NCBI RefSeq assembly: GCF_051851475.1
Contig: NZ_JBPUSJ010000001.1
Span: 434,001 to 498,000 of the forward strand
DNA from: Carboxylicivirga taeanensis
GTDB taxonomy: Bacteria; Bacteroidota; Bacteroidia; Bacteroidales; Marinilabiliaceae
Direction: 5' to 3'
DNA length: 64,000 bases
The position numbers were made by a program, and so were the translations under genes. Of the stretch, positions 1 through 8,138 are shown in pieces. Each line of letters begins with the position of its first letter. The stretch's first letter is position 1. The notes under the pieces were generated by a model. It was given only the letters and a program-made list of their open reading frames with translations. It made no database searches and was not told the DNA's origin.

Positions 1-409
1 CTACATCTTCGACAAATCGCTTGGCATATTTCACAGCTTCCACTGCGCGCTGAACAATCTCGTCTTCGTTAGAATTTAATTTGTATTTGATATGATAGGG
101 CGACGTTCCAATACCAGTATGAATACGTCCGCGCTTAGCAAATTTTAAGGCATCGGCAGCCACTTCAATATCGCGTTTTACGGCACGCGTTAACGCACAG
201 ATGGTTGGATTTTGAACCGCCTTAGAAATCTCGACCACCGAATTAAAATCTCCGGGGCTCGAAATGGGAAATCCAGCTTCGATCACATCCACACCGAGCT
301 TCTCGAGCTGACGGGCTACTTCTATCTTCTCAATAGTGTTTAACTGGCATCCCGGCACCTGCTCGCCGTCTCTTAATGTTGTATCGAAAATGTAAACTTT
401 ATTATCCAT
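1..409 (-). CDS. leuA: 2-isopropylmalate synthase, N-terminal part (cut by window edge)
   Basis: Catalyses condensation of 2-oxoisovalerate with acetyl-CoA, the first committed step of leucine synthesis in the cytoplasm. Only the first 136 codons lie in the window; the frame is open at base 1. The N-terminus reads MDNKVYIFDTTLRDGEQVPG, the HMGL-like TIM-barrel start with the metal and substrate motif DTTLRDGEQ, followed by GVDVIEAGFP and later GIGTSPYHIKYKL. The start ATG at 407-409 is the only one that keeps this N-terminus. It follows ilvC on the same strand after 146 bp, so it is probably the last visible gene of the ilv operon, although the inverted repeat at 477-550 lies between them. 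Homocitrate or citramalate synthase are related alternatives, but the ilv context favours LeuA. Confidence 0.93.
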   Translation of the reverse strand, partial: MDNKVYIFDTTLRDGEQVPGCQLNTIEKIEVARQLEKLGVDVIEAGFPISSPGDFNSVVEISKAVQNPTICALTRAVKRDIEVAADALKFAKRGRIHTGIGTSPYHIKYKLNSNEDEIVQRAVEAVKYAKRFVEDV

Positions 410-476
410 GGTTAATGTTTTTTTGGGTTTTCCGAATTCCTTTCCCTTTCGGATTTTCTCAAGAAGAATCAAGATT

Positions 477-550
477 TAAGACACAAGTATCAAGACTTAT
501 TTACAAGATGTAAATCCTCTTTTGTCTTGATACTTATATCTGGTGTCTTA
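477..550. repeat. Long imperfect inverted repeat between ilvC and leuA
   Basis: Bases 477-496 (TAAGACAC then AAGTATCAAGAC) are the reverse complement of 524-535 plus 543-550, apart from a 7-base bulge at 536-542. The loop contains a second small dyad, TTTACA at 500-505 with TGTAAA at 509-514. There is no T-run after either arm, so it does not look like an intrinsic terminator for leftward transcription. The words TATCAAGAC, TAAGACAC and nearby AATCAAGAT look like degenerate copies of one short unit, suggesting an intergenic repeat element or an mRNA processing or stability hairpin. Confidence 0.6.
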
Positions 551-555
551 CCTTA

Positions 556-1602
556 TTATTGGTTTTCTGGTCTCAACTTACGCACAGCGGCACCGGCCTG
601 CCACATTTCAGACTCACGCAGCTCTTTCAATTCCTCTTCCAGCTTCACACGATAATCAGGCTGGCTGTTTGAGTCAATTGAACGCTGTGCCTCGTTTCCG
701 GCTGCTACTTCTGAATAGAGTTTCTCGAAAACAGGCTTGGTTGCGTCGCGGAAAGGCTTCCACCAATCCAAAGCACCACGCTGAGCAGTGGTTGAAGTAT
801 TGGCGTACATCCAGTCCATCCCATTTTCTGCCACTAATGGCATCAAGCTCTGTGTCAATTCTTCAACGGTTTCGTTGAATGCTTCAGATGGCGTGTGTCC
901 ATTGGCACGTAACACCTCATACTGAGCGGCAAAAATACCCTGGATACATCCCATTAAGGTACCACGCTCACCGGTTAAGTCAGAGTACACTTCGCGTTTG
1001 AAATCGGTTTCGAACAGGTAACCCGAGCCAACGCCAATACCTAATGCGATTACGCGGTCTTTGGCCTTACCTGTTGCATCCTGGAAGATAGCATATGAAG
1101 AGTTCAAACCACGTCCTTCCAAGAACATACGACGCAATGAGGTACCAGACCCTTTAGGTGCCACCAAAATCACGTCCACATCAGCCGGCGGCACAATTCC
1201 TGTACGCTCTTTGTAAGTGATACCAAAACCGTGAGAGAAATATAGGGCTTTACCAGGTGTTAAATACTTCTTAACCGTATCCCACATCTGAATCTGACCG
1301 GCATCTGAAAGCAAGTATTGAATAATTGTAGCCTTTTCAAGCGCTTCTTCAATTTCAAAAAGCGTTTCGCCAGGTACCCAACCGTCAGCAATGGCCTTAT
1401 CCCATGTTTTAGATTCCTTACGCTGACCTACAATTACGTTAAAACCATTGTCTTTCAGGTTAAGAGATTGCCCAGGTCCTTGCACACCATAACCAATAAC
1501 AGCAATTGTTTCGTCTTTTAATACTTCGCGTGCTTTTTCCAATGGGAATTCTTCCCGCATTACAACGTTTTCTTCAACGCCTCCAAAATTAATTTTTGCC
1601 AT
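556..1602 (-). CDS. ilvC: Ketol-acid reductoisomerase (NADP+)
   Basis: Converts 2-acetolactate or 2-aceto-2-hydroxybutyrate to the 2,3-dihydroxy acids in valine and isoleucine synthesis, using NADPH and Mg2+. The 348-residue protein has the Rossmann loop GYGVQGPGQ (37-45), FSHGFGI (122-128), VAPKGSG (147-153) and the Mg-binding stretch SDLTGERGTLMG (207-218). Length is near class I enzymes (~330) rather than the ~490-residue class II form. The loop has GPGQ where many bacterial enzymes have GHAQ; this resembles the variant seen in fungal and Bacteroidetes proteins. It sits 90 bp after ilvN in the ilvD-B-N-C-leuA operon. Confidence 0.97.
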   Translation of the reverse strand: MAKINFGGVEENVVMREEFPLEKAREVLKDETIAVIGYGVQGPGQSLNLKDNGFNVIVGQRKESKTWDKAIADGWVPGETLFEIEEALEKATIIQYLLSDAGQIQMWDTVKKYLTPGKALYFSHGFGITYKERTGIVPPADVDVILVAPKGSGTSLRRMFLEGRGLNSSYAIFQDATGKAKDRVIALGIGVGSGYLFETDFKREVYSDLTGERGTLMGCIQGIFAAQYEVLRANGHTPSEAFNETVEELTQSLMPLVAENGMDWMYANTSTTAQRGALDWWKPFRDATKPVFEKLYSEVAAGNEAQRSIDSNSQPDYRVKLEEELKELRESEMWQAGAAVRKLRPENQ

Positions 1603-1692
1603 GATTTTATTTGATTAATGTTTATTTTTTTGAGCGACTAGCGGTTAGCTGTCAGCCATATATTTTTTGTCATTTAGTCTTTTGACTTGATT

Positions 1693-2235
1693 CTAGTCCA
1701 AAAGCGACTTTTCCTTTTCGAGCTTTTTCAGATAATTGGATAACAGCTCTTCTTTAAGTTTGGTAACTGCTATGCGGCCCGAACGGACGAACTGCTGCAC
1801 CCCAAAATGGTCGAGCTTTTCAAAGAGCTCCTGTGTTTCGCGCTTGTGCCCCGTTTTTTCTATAACGGTATACTCTTTTGTCACTTCCAGAATACGCGCG
1901 CCATACTCTCTAACCAGTCGCTCTATCTCATTTCCGTTAAGCAGCGATTCTGTTTTTACCTTGTAGAGCGCTACCTCCTGATGAACAATCTCATCGGTTG
2001 TAAACACATAGGCCTTAATAACATCAATCCGCTTTTCGATTTGCAAAAGCAGCTTATTCACCTGTTCGCGAGTTGTGAACACAACAATGGTGAACTTATG
2101 GATGCCGGCTATTGCTGATTCTGAGGTCGTCAGACTTTCTATATTGATGTGTCGGCGCGTAAAAACAGTGGTTACCTGATTAAGTAAGCCAACATGGTTT
2201 TCAGAATATATTGATAATGTGAATTCTTGTTTCAT
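1693..2235 (-). CDS. ilvN: Acetolactate synthase small (regulatory) subunit
   Basis: Regulatory partner of IlvB; its N-terminal ACT domain binds valine for feedback inhibition. The 180-residue protein begins with MKQEFTLSIYSENHVGLLNQ (ACT beta1-alpha1 with the N-x-x-G-L-L-N ligand loop), continues through a second beta-alpha unit to about residue 80, and ends in the ALS-small C-terminal domain (~90-170). It is placed 46 bp downstream of ilvB on the same strand, as expected for a co-expressed holoenzyme. ilvN and ilvH are both used for this subunit; which fits better cannot be told from sequence alone. Confidence 0.94.
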   Translation of the reverse strand: MKQEFTLSIYSENHVGLLNQVTTVFTRRHINIESLTTSESAIAGIHKFTIVVFTTREQVNKLLLQIEKRIDVIKAYVFTTDEIVHQEVALYKVKTESLLNGNEIERLVREYGARILEVTKEYTVIEKTGHKRETQELFEKLDHFGVQQFVRSGRIAVTKLKEELLSNYLKKLEKEKSLLD

Positions 2236-2281
2236 CGTGTTACGTGTTGAATTGTCGATTTGGTAATCTGTTAATTTGGCA

Positions 2282-4018
2282 CTACTCTAACCTAATGTCG
2301 GAGACGGAAGCGCCTGTAGGCACCATGGGGAATACATTCCCTTCTTTTTCAACCATCACTTCTAACAAAAAGGCCCCTTTATGCTCTGCCATTCGTTTTA
2401 CAGCAGCATCCAGACTGTCGCGCTCTGTTACTTTCTCAGCGGCAATGCCATAGCCGGCTGCAATCATCTGAAAATTGGGGTTAACCAACTCGGTAGATGC
2501 ATAGCGGCGGTCGAAGAACAACTCCTGCCACTGACGAACCATTCCCAGGAAGTTATTATTTAATAAGATGATTTTTACATCGGCCTGGGTCTGAAAAATA
2601 GTCCCTAATTCCTGGATAGTCATCTGAAAGCCTCCGTCGCCAACAAACAAGCACACCGGGCGTTCGGGTTGTCCTAACTTGGCTCCCAGCGCGGCCGGCA
2701 AACCAAAGCCCATCGTCCCTAATCCTCCAGAAGTTACCACACTGCGTGATTGCTTAAACTTAAAGTATCGGGAAGCCATCATCTGGTGCTGTCCAACATC
2801 GGTGACCATGATGGCATCATCACTGTACTGCTCGGTAACGCGTCGTATCACCTCACCCATGGTCATGCCTTCTTTGGCTGGGAATAGCTCGGGCTGCATG
2901 ATCTTTTGCGTTTCAATTTTATCGCACGCTTTAAACTCATTTAACCAATCCTCATGCTGGTTTTCTGACACCATATTGGTGATCATCGGCAGCGACTCCT
3001 TTACATCTCCTACAACAGGCACATCGGCATAGATGATTTTATTGATTTCAGATGGGTCGATCTCCAAATGCACCACTTTCGCATTGGTGGCATACTTTTG
3101 CACATTCCCGGTTACCCGGTCATCAAAACGCATGCCGATGGCCAGAATCAGATCAGCTTCATTGGTTTTTACGTTAGGCCCATAGTTGCCATGCATGCCC
3201 AACATGCCTACATTTTGCTCAAAATCGCTGGGCATTGCAGATAGGCCTAAAAGCGTCCAGGCCGCTGGTATTCCGGTTTTCTTCAGAAAATCCATCAACT
3301 CCTGCTCGGCGCCCCCCAATACAACGCCCTGACCAACCAGGGCTAAAGGCTTTTTCGCCAAATTAATTAGCCGAACAGCTTCCGCTATTTTATCAGCATT
3401 TACAGCTGTTCGGGGTTTGTAACTACGAACTTTATTAACAGGTTTATATTCAAAATCGAACTGCGCAAACTGGGCATCTTTAGTAATGTCTATCAAAACC
3501 GGACCCGGGCGCCCTGAGCGAGCTATGTAAAAGGCTTTGGCAATGGCTTCAGGAATTTCTTCGGCCCGCTTCACCTGATAGTTCCACTTGGTAATGGGTT
3601 GTGTAATGCCCACCACATCTGTTTCCTGAAAGGCATCAGTCCCCAATAATGGAGAGGCTACCTGCCCACTAATTACTACCAGTGGTGTTGAATCCACCAT
3701 GGCATCGGCAATTCCTGTTACTGCATTTGTTGCTCCCGGACCACTTGTTACAAAGCAAACACCAACTTTGCCAGTGACGCGTGCATAGCCTTGCGCAGCA
3801 TGAACAGCTCCTTGCTCATGGCGTGTCAGGATATGATTTAATTTATCCTGATAGTGGTAAAGCGCATCATAAACAGGCATGATTGCACCACCAGGATATC
3901 CGAATAACAAATCGACACCCTCATGCAACAGTGATTGCATCAAGGCTTCGGAGCCACTCATTCGTTTCTTTTTCATCTCTTTGGCTTCCATGGTTGTTGT
4001 TTGCGTTTGTGTTTCCAT
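2282..4018 (-). CDS. ilvB: Acetolactate synthase large (catalytic) subunit
   Basis: Thiamine-diphosphate enzyme that makes 2-acetolactate from two pyruvates, or 2-aceto-2-hydroxybutyrate from pyruvate and 2-oxobutyrate. Three domains are visible in 578 residues: the N-terminal TPP pyrimidine domain (FGYPGGAIMPVYDAL and RHEQGAVHAAQGYAR, which holds the catalytic Glu), the central FAD/NAD-like domain, and the C-terminal TPP domain with GDGGFQMTIQELGTI and the NNNFLGMVRQWQ segment. The first ~18 residues (METQTQTTTMEAKEMKKKR) are a polar extension; a start inside it is possible. It lies 48 bp after ilvD in the operon. Confidence 0.96.
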   Translation of the reverse strand: METQTQTTTMEAKEMKKKRMSGSEALMQSLLHEGVDLLFGYPGGAIMPVYDALYHYQDKLNHILTRHEQGAVHAAQGYARVTGKVGVCFVTSGPGATNAVTGIADAMVDSTPLVVISGQVASPLLGTDAFQETDVVGITQPITKWNYQVKRAEEIPEAIAKAFYIARSGRPGPVLIDITKDAQFAQFDFEYKPVNKVRSYKPRTAVNADKIAEAVRLINLAKKPLALVGQGVVLGGAEQELMDFLKKTGIPAAWTLLGLSAMPSDFEQNVGMLGMHGNYGPNVKTNEADLILAIGMRFDDRVTGNVQKYATNAKVVHLEIDPSEINKIIYADVPVVGDVKESLPMITNMVSENQHEDWLNEFKACDKIETQKIMQPELFPAKEGMTMGEVIRRVTEQYSDDAIMVTDVGQHQMMASRYFKFKQSRSVVTSGGLGTMGFGLPAALGAKLGQPERPVCLFVGDGGFQMTIQELGTIFQTQADVKIILLNNNFLGMVRQWQELFFDRRYASTELVNPNFQMIAAGYGIAAEKVTERDSLDAAVKRMAEHKGAFLLEVMVEKEGNVFPMVPTGASVSDIRLE

Positions 4019-4066
4019 AATTTTCGACTTATGGCTGATAGCTTTAATCTATCTGTGGTTAATGTT

Positions 4067-5896
4067 TTAATCTATCAATCTAACTGCACCCTGATCGGCT
4101 GCACTCACCAAACTAGCATAGGCCTTCAGGGCTTTTGAAACGGTTCGTTGGCGGTTAGCCGGCTGAAATGCCTTTTCCCCTTTGGCTTCTTCCTCTTTGC
4201 GCCTGCTGGCCAGCACCTCATCGCTAACTTGAAGCTCAATTTTTCGATTGGGGATATCAATTAAAATCGGGTCGCCATCCTGCACTAAGGCAATGATTCC
4301 ACCTCCTGCAGCCTCTGGCGACACATGTCCTATGGACAAACCAGATGTTCCACCGGAGAAGCGACCATCAGTTAATAATGCACAGGCTTTACCCAAATGC
4401 TTTGACTTCAGATAAGAAGTTGGGTACAACATCTCCTGCATGCCTGGTCCCCCTTTAGGACCTTCGTAGCGAATGATGACCACATCGCCTGCTTTTACCT
4501 GGTCAGATAAAATCCCTTCGCAGGCCTCATCCTGTGACTCGAAGACACGAGCTGTGCCATTGAAGGTAAAAATGGATTCATCAACGCCGGCTGTTTTAAC
4601 AATACATCCTTTTTCGGCCAGGTTACCAAACAAAACGGCCAATCCGCCATCCTGGGAGTAGGCCCCTTCCACACTGCGGATACATCCCTTTTCTCTATCG
4701 GTATCTAACTGCGCATACTGTGTTTTCTGCGAGCCCATGGTTAAATTAAACATGCCGGCAGGCGCACTGGTATACAACTCTTTCGCTTCATCAGTTGCCG
4801 TACCACTTGTTACATCGTAAGCTGCCAAAGCCTCCTTCAAGCTTGGAAAATCAACCCGACTAACATCGGTATGCAACAATCCACCACGATTTAGTTCAGC
4901 CAGAATTCCCATGATGCCCCCGGCCCTGTTAACATCCTCGATGTGGTAGTGCGAGTTGGGAGCTACTTTGCACAAAACAGGTGTCTGACGTGACAAACGA
5001 TCAATATCATCCATGGTAAAGTTCACCCCTGCCTCGTGGGCAATGGCTAAAATATGCAGCACTGTATTGGTGGAGCCGCCCATGGCGATATCAAGTGTCA
5101 TGGCATTTTCAAACGCCTTGTAAGTAGCAATGGAGCGTGGTAAAACTGATTCATCACCTTCTGCATAGTAGCGATTAGTGATGTCGACAATTAAATCAGC
5201 CGCTTTTTCGAACAAACGCTTACGATTCACATGTGTGGCCACGATGGTTCCGTTACCAGGCAAGGCTAAACCAATGGCTTCATTCAGGCAATTCATAGAG
5301 TTGGCGGTAAACATTCCCGAACAAGAGCCACAAGTAGGACATGCATTACGTTCCACCTCTTCCACTTCTGCATCCGAAACTGTATCATCGGCCGCCATCA
5401 CCATGGCATCGACCAAATCAAGCGCTTTTCCACCGGCTTTACCAGCTTCCATTGGGCCACCCGACACAAAAACGGTGGGGATATTCAGGCGCATGGCAGC
5501 CATCAGCATGCCTGGTGTTATCTTATCGCAATTGCTGATGCAAACCATGGCATCCACCTTATGTGCATTAGCCATGTACTCCACACTATCGGCAATGATA
5601 TCACGGGAAGGCAACGAATACAACATCCCATCGTGCCCCATGGCTATGCCGTCGTCAATGGCGATGGTGTTAAACTCAGCTGCAAAACAACCATTCGCTT
5701 CAATACGCTGCTTTACCATCTGACCAATATCGTGCAAATGAACATGCCCTGGCACAAATTGAGTAAAGGAGTTCACCACTGCAATAACGGGTTTCCCAAA
5801 ATGCTGCTCCTTCATGCCGTTGGCTCGCCACAGGCTTCTGGCCCCGGCCATCCGTCGACCTTCTGTTGATGTTGCGCTTCTTAGTGTTATCTTCAT
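4067..5896 (-). CDS. ilvD: Dihydroxy-acid dehydratase
   Basis: Fe-S enzyme that dehydrates 2,3-dihydroxyisovalerate and 2,3-dihydroxy-3-methylvalerate to the 2-oxo acids, common to valine, isoleucine and leucine synthesis. I start it at ATG 5896 (MKITLRSATSTEGRRMAGAR), giving 609 residues. An in-frame ATG at 5938 would lie inside the loop of the terminator hairpin at 5915-5955 and is rejected. Cluster ligands are in CISNCDKITPGML and CPTCGSCSGMFTANSMNC, and the C-terminal half has DGRFSGGTSGLSIGHVSPEA. It is the first structural gene behind the leader peptide and attenuator, so its transcription is probably controlled by charged Ile/Val/Leu tRNA supply. Confidence 0.96.
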   Translation of the reverse strand: MKITLRSATSTEGRRMAGARSLWRANGMKEQHFGKPVIAVVNSFTQFVPGHVHLHDIGQMVKQRIEANGCFAAEFNTIAIDDGIAMGHDGMLYSLPSRDIIADSVEYMANAHKVDAMVCISNCDKITPGMLMAAMRLNIPTVFVSGGPMEAGKAGGKALDLVDAMVMAADDTVSDAEVEEVERNACPTCGSCSGMFTANSMNCLNEAIGLALPGNGTIVATHVNRKRLFEKAADLIVDITNRYYAEGDESVLPRSIATYKAFENAMTLDIAMGGSTNTVLHILAIAHEAGVNFTMDDIDRLSRQTPVLCKVAPNSHYHIEDVNRAGGIMGILAELNRGGLLHTDVSRVDFPSLKEALAAYDVTSGTATDEAKELYTSAPAGMFNLTMGSQKTQYAQLDTDREKGCIRSVEGAYSQDGGLAVLFGNLAEKGCIVKTAGVDESIFTFNGTARVFESQDEACEGILSDQVKAGDVVIIRYEGPKGGPGMQEMLYPTSYLKSKHLGKACALLTDGRFSGGTSGLSIGHVSPEAAGGGIIALVQDGDPILIDIPNRKIELQVSDEVLASRRKEEEAKGEKAFQPANRQRTVSKALKAYASLVSAADQGAVRLID

Positions 5897-5914
5897 TTTA
5901 CGTTCGTTTGTATC

Positions 5915-5955
5915 AAAAAAAAAGAGCTTTTCTCGCATGTGTGAGAAAAGCTCTT
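5915..5955 (-). terminator. Attenuator terminator in front of ilvD
   Basis: On the minus strand AAGAGCTTTTCTC (5955-5943) and GAGAAAAGCTCTT (5934-5922) form a perfect 13-bp stem with an 8-base loop, followed by nine U (5923-5915). It stands between the leader peptide stop codon and the ilvD start, only 19 bp ahead of that start. A terminator placed upstream of the structural genes, behind a leader peptide, is the signature of attenuation. Confidence 0.93.
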
Positions 5956-5996
5956 AGTATCGTATATTCGTTGATTTATCTACATAGCATCCTCAC
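5941..5996 (-). promoter_or_regulatory. Candidate antiterminator pairing in the ilv leader
   Basis: GUGAGGA (5996-5990), which begins 5 bases after the leader peptide stop codon, can pair with UUCUCAC (5947-5941), the end of the terminator's 5' arm and its loop. The duplex is 7 bp with one G-U. A ribosome that finishes the leader peptide would cover the first element and leave the terminator free to form, whereas one stalled at the Ile/Val/Leu codons would leave it exposed. The pairing is short and is my inference. Confidence 0.45.
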
Positions 5997-6000
5997 TTCC

Positions 6001-6066
6001 CTAGGTTCTAATAATGACCACGAGAATAATAATAATGTTGAGAATGAGTGATAAATTGAATTTCAT
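6001..6066 (-). CDS. ilv operon leader peptide (21 aa)
   Basis: A short frame on the minus strand reads M-K-F-N-L-S-L-I-L-N-I-I-I-I-L-V-V-I-I-R-T and then TAG. Of the 21 residues, 7 are Ile, 4 Leu and 2 Val, with an unbroken run I-I-I-I-L-V-V-I-I. This composition, exactly the products of the downstream ilvDBNC-leuA genes, plus the promoter upstream and the intrinsic terminator downstream, identifies it as a regulatory leader peptide whose translation reports branched-chain aminoacyl-tRNA supply. There is no strong Shine-Dalgarno, as is usual in Bacteroidetes. It is too short for standard gene callers. Confidence 0.88.
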   Translation of the reverse strand: MKFNLSLILNIIIILVVIIRT

Positions 6067-6140
6067 AATGAAATCTGCTTATTTAAACTTTTTATTCCGG
6101 CTAAAGCGCCGAACTGCTATTTTTTTGCTTTTTACGATAG

Positions 6141-6171
6141 CAAATGTAGGATTGATTTTTATAGATCCAAA
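6141..6171 (-). promoter_or_regulatory. Promoter of the ilv operon
   Basis: On the minus strand TTTG (6171-6168), a 19-base spacer and TACATTTG (6148-6141) match the Bacteroidetes housekeeping consensus TTTG-N19-TAnnTTTG exactly. Transcription should start near 6135, about 70 bases ahead of the leader peptide ATG. Confidence 0.8.
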
Positions 6172-6402
6172 GAAATAGTCAAAAAAATATCGATATTTTT
6201 TACAATTCGCTTTTTAAAGCGTTATTCAGCTTACTATTTAATGCCTGTACATGTATATAAGGTATAAGTCGGCAAACAGAGACGATTATGAAGCACCTCT
6301 TAAACGCCTTCTATTTACTGTATATCTGATATTTAAGCAAACACAAACTCTCCATCATCCTCACATACAAAATATAAGTTCAAAAATGAACCCTGAGCAA
6401 CT
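6172..6402. other. Intergenic stretch, no gene seen
   Basis: This AT-rich stretch lies between the ilv promoter and the 3' end of the next minus-strand gene. A short dyad GCTTTTTAAAGC near 6208-6219 is the only visible structure. It has no proper U-tract, and I do not call it a terminator. Confidence 0.5.
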
Positions 6403-7197
6403 TCAATTATCGAGTTTAGTGGTATCATTTCGCATGACAATATACATTTCAAAAGCCTGACTCACGGCTTCCATAATTTTGTAATCGGACAGTGCCGGAT
6501 TAATCTTATGTTTCGTGCGTAAAAACACCATAAACGAATCCAAATCGGCACCATCCAGTTTGGTAAAATACCTCATATTTTGTCTCGAAGTCAACTCTCT
6601 TAATCGCTCATCCCGTTTTTCTTCATCAAGCAATGCTTCGTATCTTTTTTCCGCTTTTGTTGTGCTTCCTCTTCCGAATCTTGCGGTCAGTCCAAAAGTT
6701 CCGGAACGCTCCTTTTCAGCTCTTCTCAAATCATTCATTGTAAAACCCATAGACATTCCTTTTGATTTAGTTGGCAGCATATCCATATTGGCTACCATGT
6801 GCCTGAAAGAAGCATATGATTTGAACATTAAAACCTGTACTTCGCCCAGCTCAAAAGTCTGTTTTTGAACTATCCAAAATAAGCTATCCCTCAACATCTG
6901 TTCATTAATTACCAGCAGAGTATCCTGGTAACCCAAGCAACGGAAAAAAAGCGTATCACCCACACCTGTATTTAACTTAAACATCCCTCTTTCATCTGAT
7001 TCTTTACCAAATCCGGTCTGACTATTTGCCACAAAGGCAAAAGGCACAGCCGTAACACTATCACGTTCAACCAGGCGGCCAATCAATAGCACCCTCTCAC
7101 CCACGCCTTCCTGGGCGAAAAGCGAGCCGCAACATCCCAGTAGCAAGATGAGCATAACTATAGCTGTCCTTCTCCTATTTTCTGTTCTTAAATGCAT
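6403..7197 (-). CDS. Secreted protein with carboxypeptidase-regulatory-like domain (downstream paralogue)
   Basis: I do not recognise a named family member. The chosen start ATG 7197 gives 264 residues with a basic N-terminus and a signal peptide (RRRTAIVMLILLLGCCGSLFAQ), so the product is exported. An immunoglobulin-like CarboxypepD_reg fold follows at ~30-110: GRLVERDSVTAVPFAFVANS, then GFGKESDERGMFKLN and a C-L-G-Y-Q-D-T step. The C-terminal ~150 residues are charged and helical with no known motif. The start overlaps the end of the upstream gene by 23 bp, and both proteins share the same plan, so they look like a duplicated, co-translated pair. Such proteins in Bacteroidetes are usually envelope-associated; the exact role is unknown. 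Confidence 0.8.
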   Translation of the reverse strand: MHLRTENRRRTAIVMLILLLGCCGSLFAQEGVGERVLLIGRLVERDSVTAVPFAFVANSQTGFGKESDERGMFKLNTGVGDTLFFRCLGYQDTLLVINEQMLRDSLFWIVQKQTFELGEVQVLMFKSYASFRHMVANMDMLPTKSKGMSMGFTMNDLRRAEKERSGTFGLTARFGRGSTTKAEKRYEALLDEEKRDERLRELTSRQNMRYFTKLDGADLDSFMVFLRTKHKINPALSDYKIMEAVSQAFEMYIVMRNDTTKLDN

Positions 7198-7945
7198 CGA
7201 ATAAATCCATGACCTTATACTTAATACTTTGCGGGGTGTCCCTATCGGTGAACTCCATTTGGGCATTACAATACAAAATAAAAGTCTCCAACTCATCTCC
7301 AGTTAACCCACTAACCTGCTGCAGCATATTTACAGTCATCATCTGTCGCTGCTTTTCATATCTGAGCACTTTCAACATCTTACGTTTCTGCCTTTCTGAT
7401 TTAGATGTGTAATAGTAGAGGGCCGATGTTGGCTGAAAAACCCAAGTCAACACCGAAGGATCGTTTCTGTAAGTTGGCAGAATATCAACTGGCACATCGG
7501 GTTTCCTCCCCAGCTTAATATCCGCTGGCAACATTAAATCCATTTCCATTTGTTTACTGCGCATCGCTCTTAATCGCTCCTGATAGGTACTATAATGCCA
7601 GTTGGAATTGATATCAACCTGTTGGATCTGATAGGAGATGCGCTTCAAAGGAAACAGATACATGCGATCCGGGTCCACATTTAAACTGTCCAGATGAAGG
7701 ACCCTCTCTTCGAATCCCAGGGCTACGATTTTGAGACTATCACTGGCATCAAGGATAAGTTTAAATTCACCAAGCGAGTCAGCAGCAAATAATTGCATGG
7801 TTTTATAACTGGCTATTTGAGCCAGTGGAATAGGTCGCTCATCGTTATGTGTTACAACTTTTCCGTGCAGCCATACTTTTTGGGTTTGTCCTTCCAACAT
7901 CGATGTCATCAACAAACAGGTTGCTATGCAAGCTAATTTTTTCAT
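7175..7945 (-). CDS. Secreted protein with carboxypeptidase-regulatory-like domain (upstream paralogue)
   Basis: This 256-residue protein has a signal peptide (MKKLACIATCLLMTSMLEGQ) and then a CarboxypepD_reg-like beta sandwich at ~22-105: WLHGKVVTHNDERPIPLAQI, followed by the ADSLGEFKLIL and VALGFEERVLHL strands typical of this fold. The second half is helical and charged (YTSKSERQKRKMLKVLRYEK) and ends with a motif MEFTDRDTPQSIKYKVMDLF that parallels the end of its downstream neighbour. No catalytic residues are evident. It is transcribed away from dapD and overlaps the next gene, suggesting a two-gene operon acting together in the periplasm or outer membrane. Confidence 0.82.
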   Translation of the reverse strand: MKKLACIATCLLMTSMLEGQTQKVWLHGKVVTHNDERPIPLAQIASYKTMQLFAADSLGEFKLILDASDSLKIVALGFEERVLHLDSLNVDPDRMYLFPLKRISYQIQQVDINSNWHYSTYQERLRAMRSKQMEMDLMLPADIKLGRKPDVPVDILPTYRNDPSVLTWVFQPTSALYYYTSKSERQKRKMLKVLRYEKQRQMMTVNMLQQVSGLTGDELETFILYCNAQMEFTDRDTPQSIKYKVMDLFDAFKNRK

Positions 7946-8106
7946 TGTTAGAGATTAGGTAAGCTCAAGATAAACCTTCCTGCACGCTGTGTTGTTATTT
8001 TTTCAACAAACGGACGAATAATTAACAGCTTTTAACAGGGCGAAACTAATTAGTTAAAACCAAATCACTTAACATTTTTTTATAGTGATATCTTATTATT
8101 AAAAGG

Positions 8107-8114
8107 TATTTTTG
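8107..8114 (+). promoter_or_regulatory. Probable -7 element upstream of dapD
   Basis: TATTTTTG matches TAnnTTTG exactly and lies 24 bp before the dapD ATG. No clear TTTG partner is present at the -33 position, so this is only a partial promoter match. Confidence 0.4.
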
Positions 8115-8138
8115 TTTTCAAACATAAATTTTGATTAA

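Noticed and set aside
1625..1690. TAGCGGTTAGCTGTCAGCC and similar words near 1640, 4030, 59800 and 60320 as a repeat family
   Set aside because: They share short TAGC/GTCAGCC words, but the copies are too diverged and short for me to define a unit by eye; a genome-wide count would be needed.
5178..5723. A 181-codon plus-strand frame
   Set aside because: Antisense to ilvD, with no start-signal or family pattern; a shadow of the real gene.
5897..5938. ATG 5938 as the ilvD start
   Set aside because: It lies in the loop of the attenuator hairpin and the added residues (REKLFFFDTNERK) are the reading of the hairpin and U-tract, not conserved protein.
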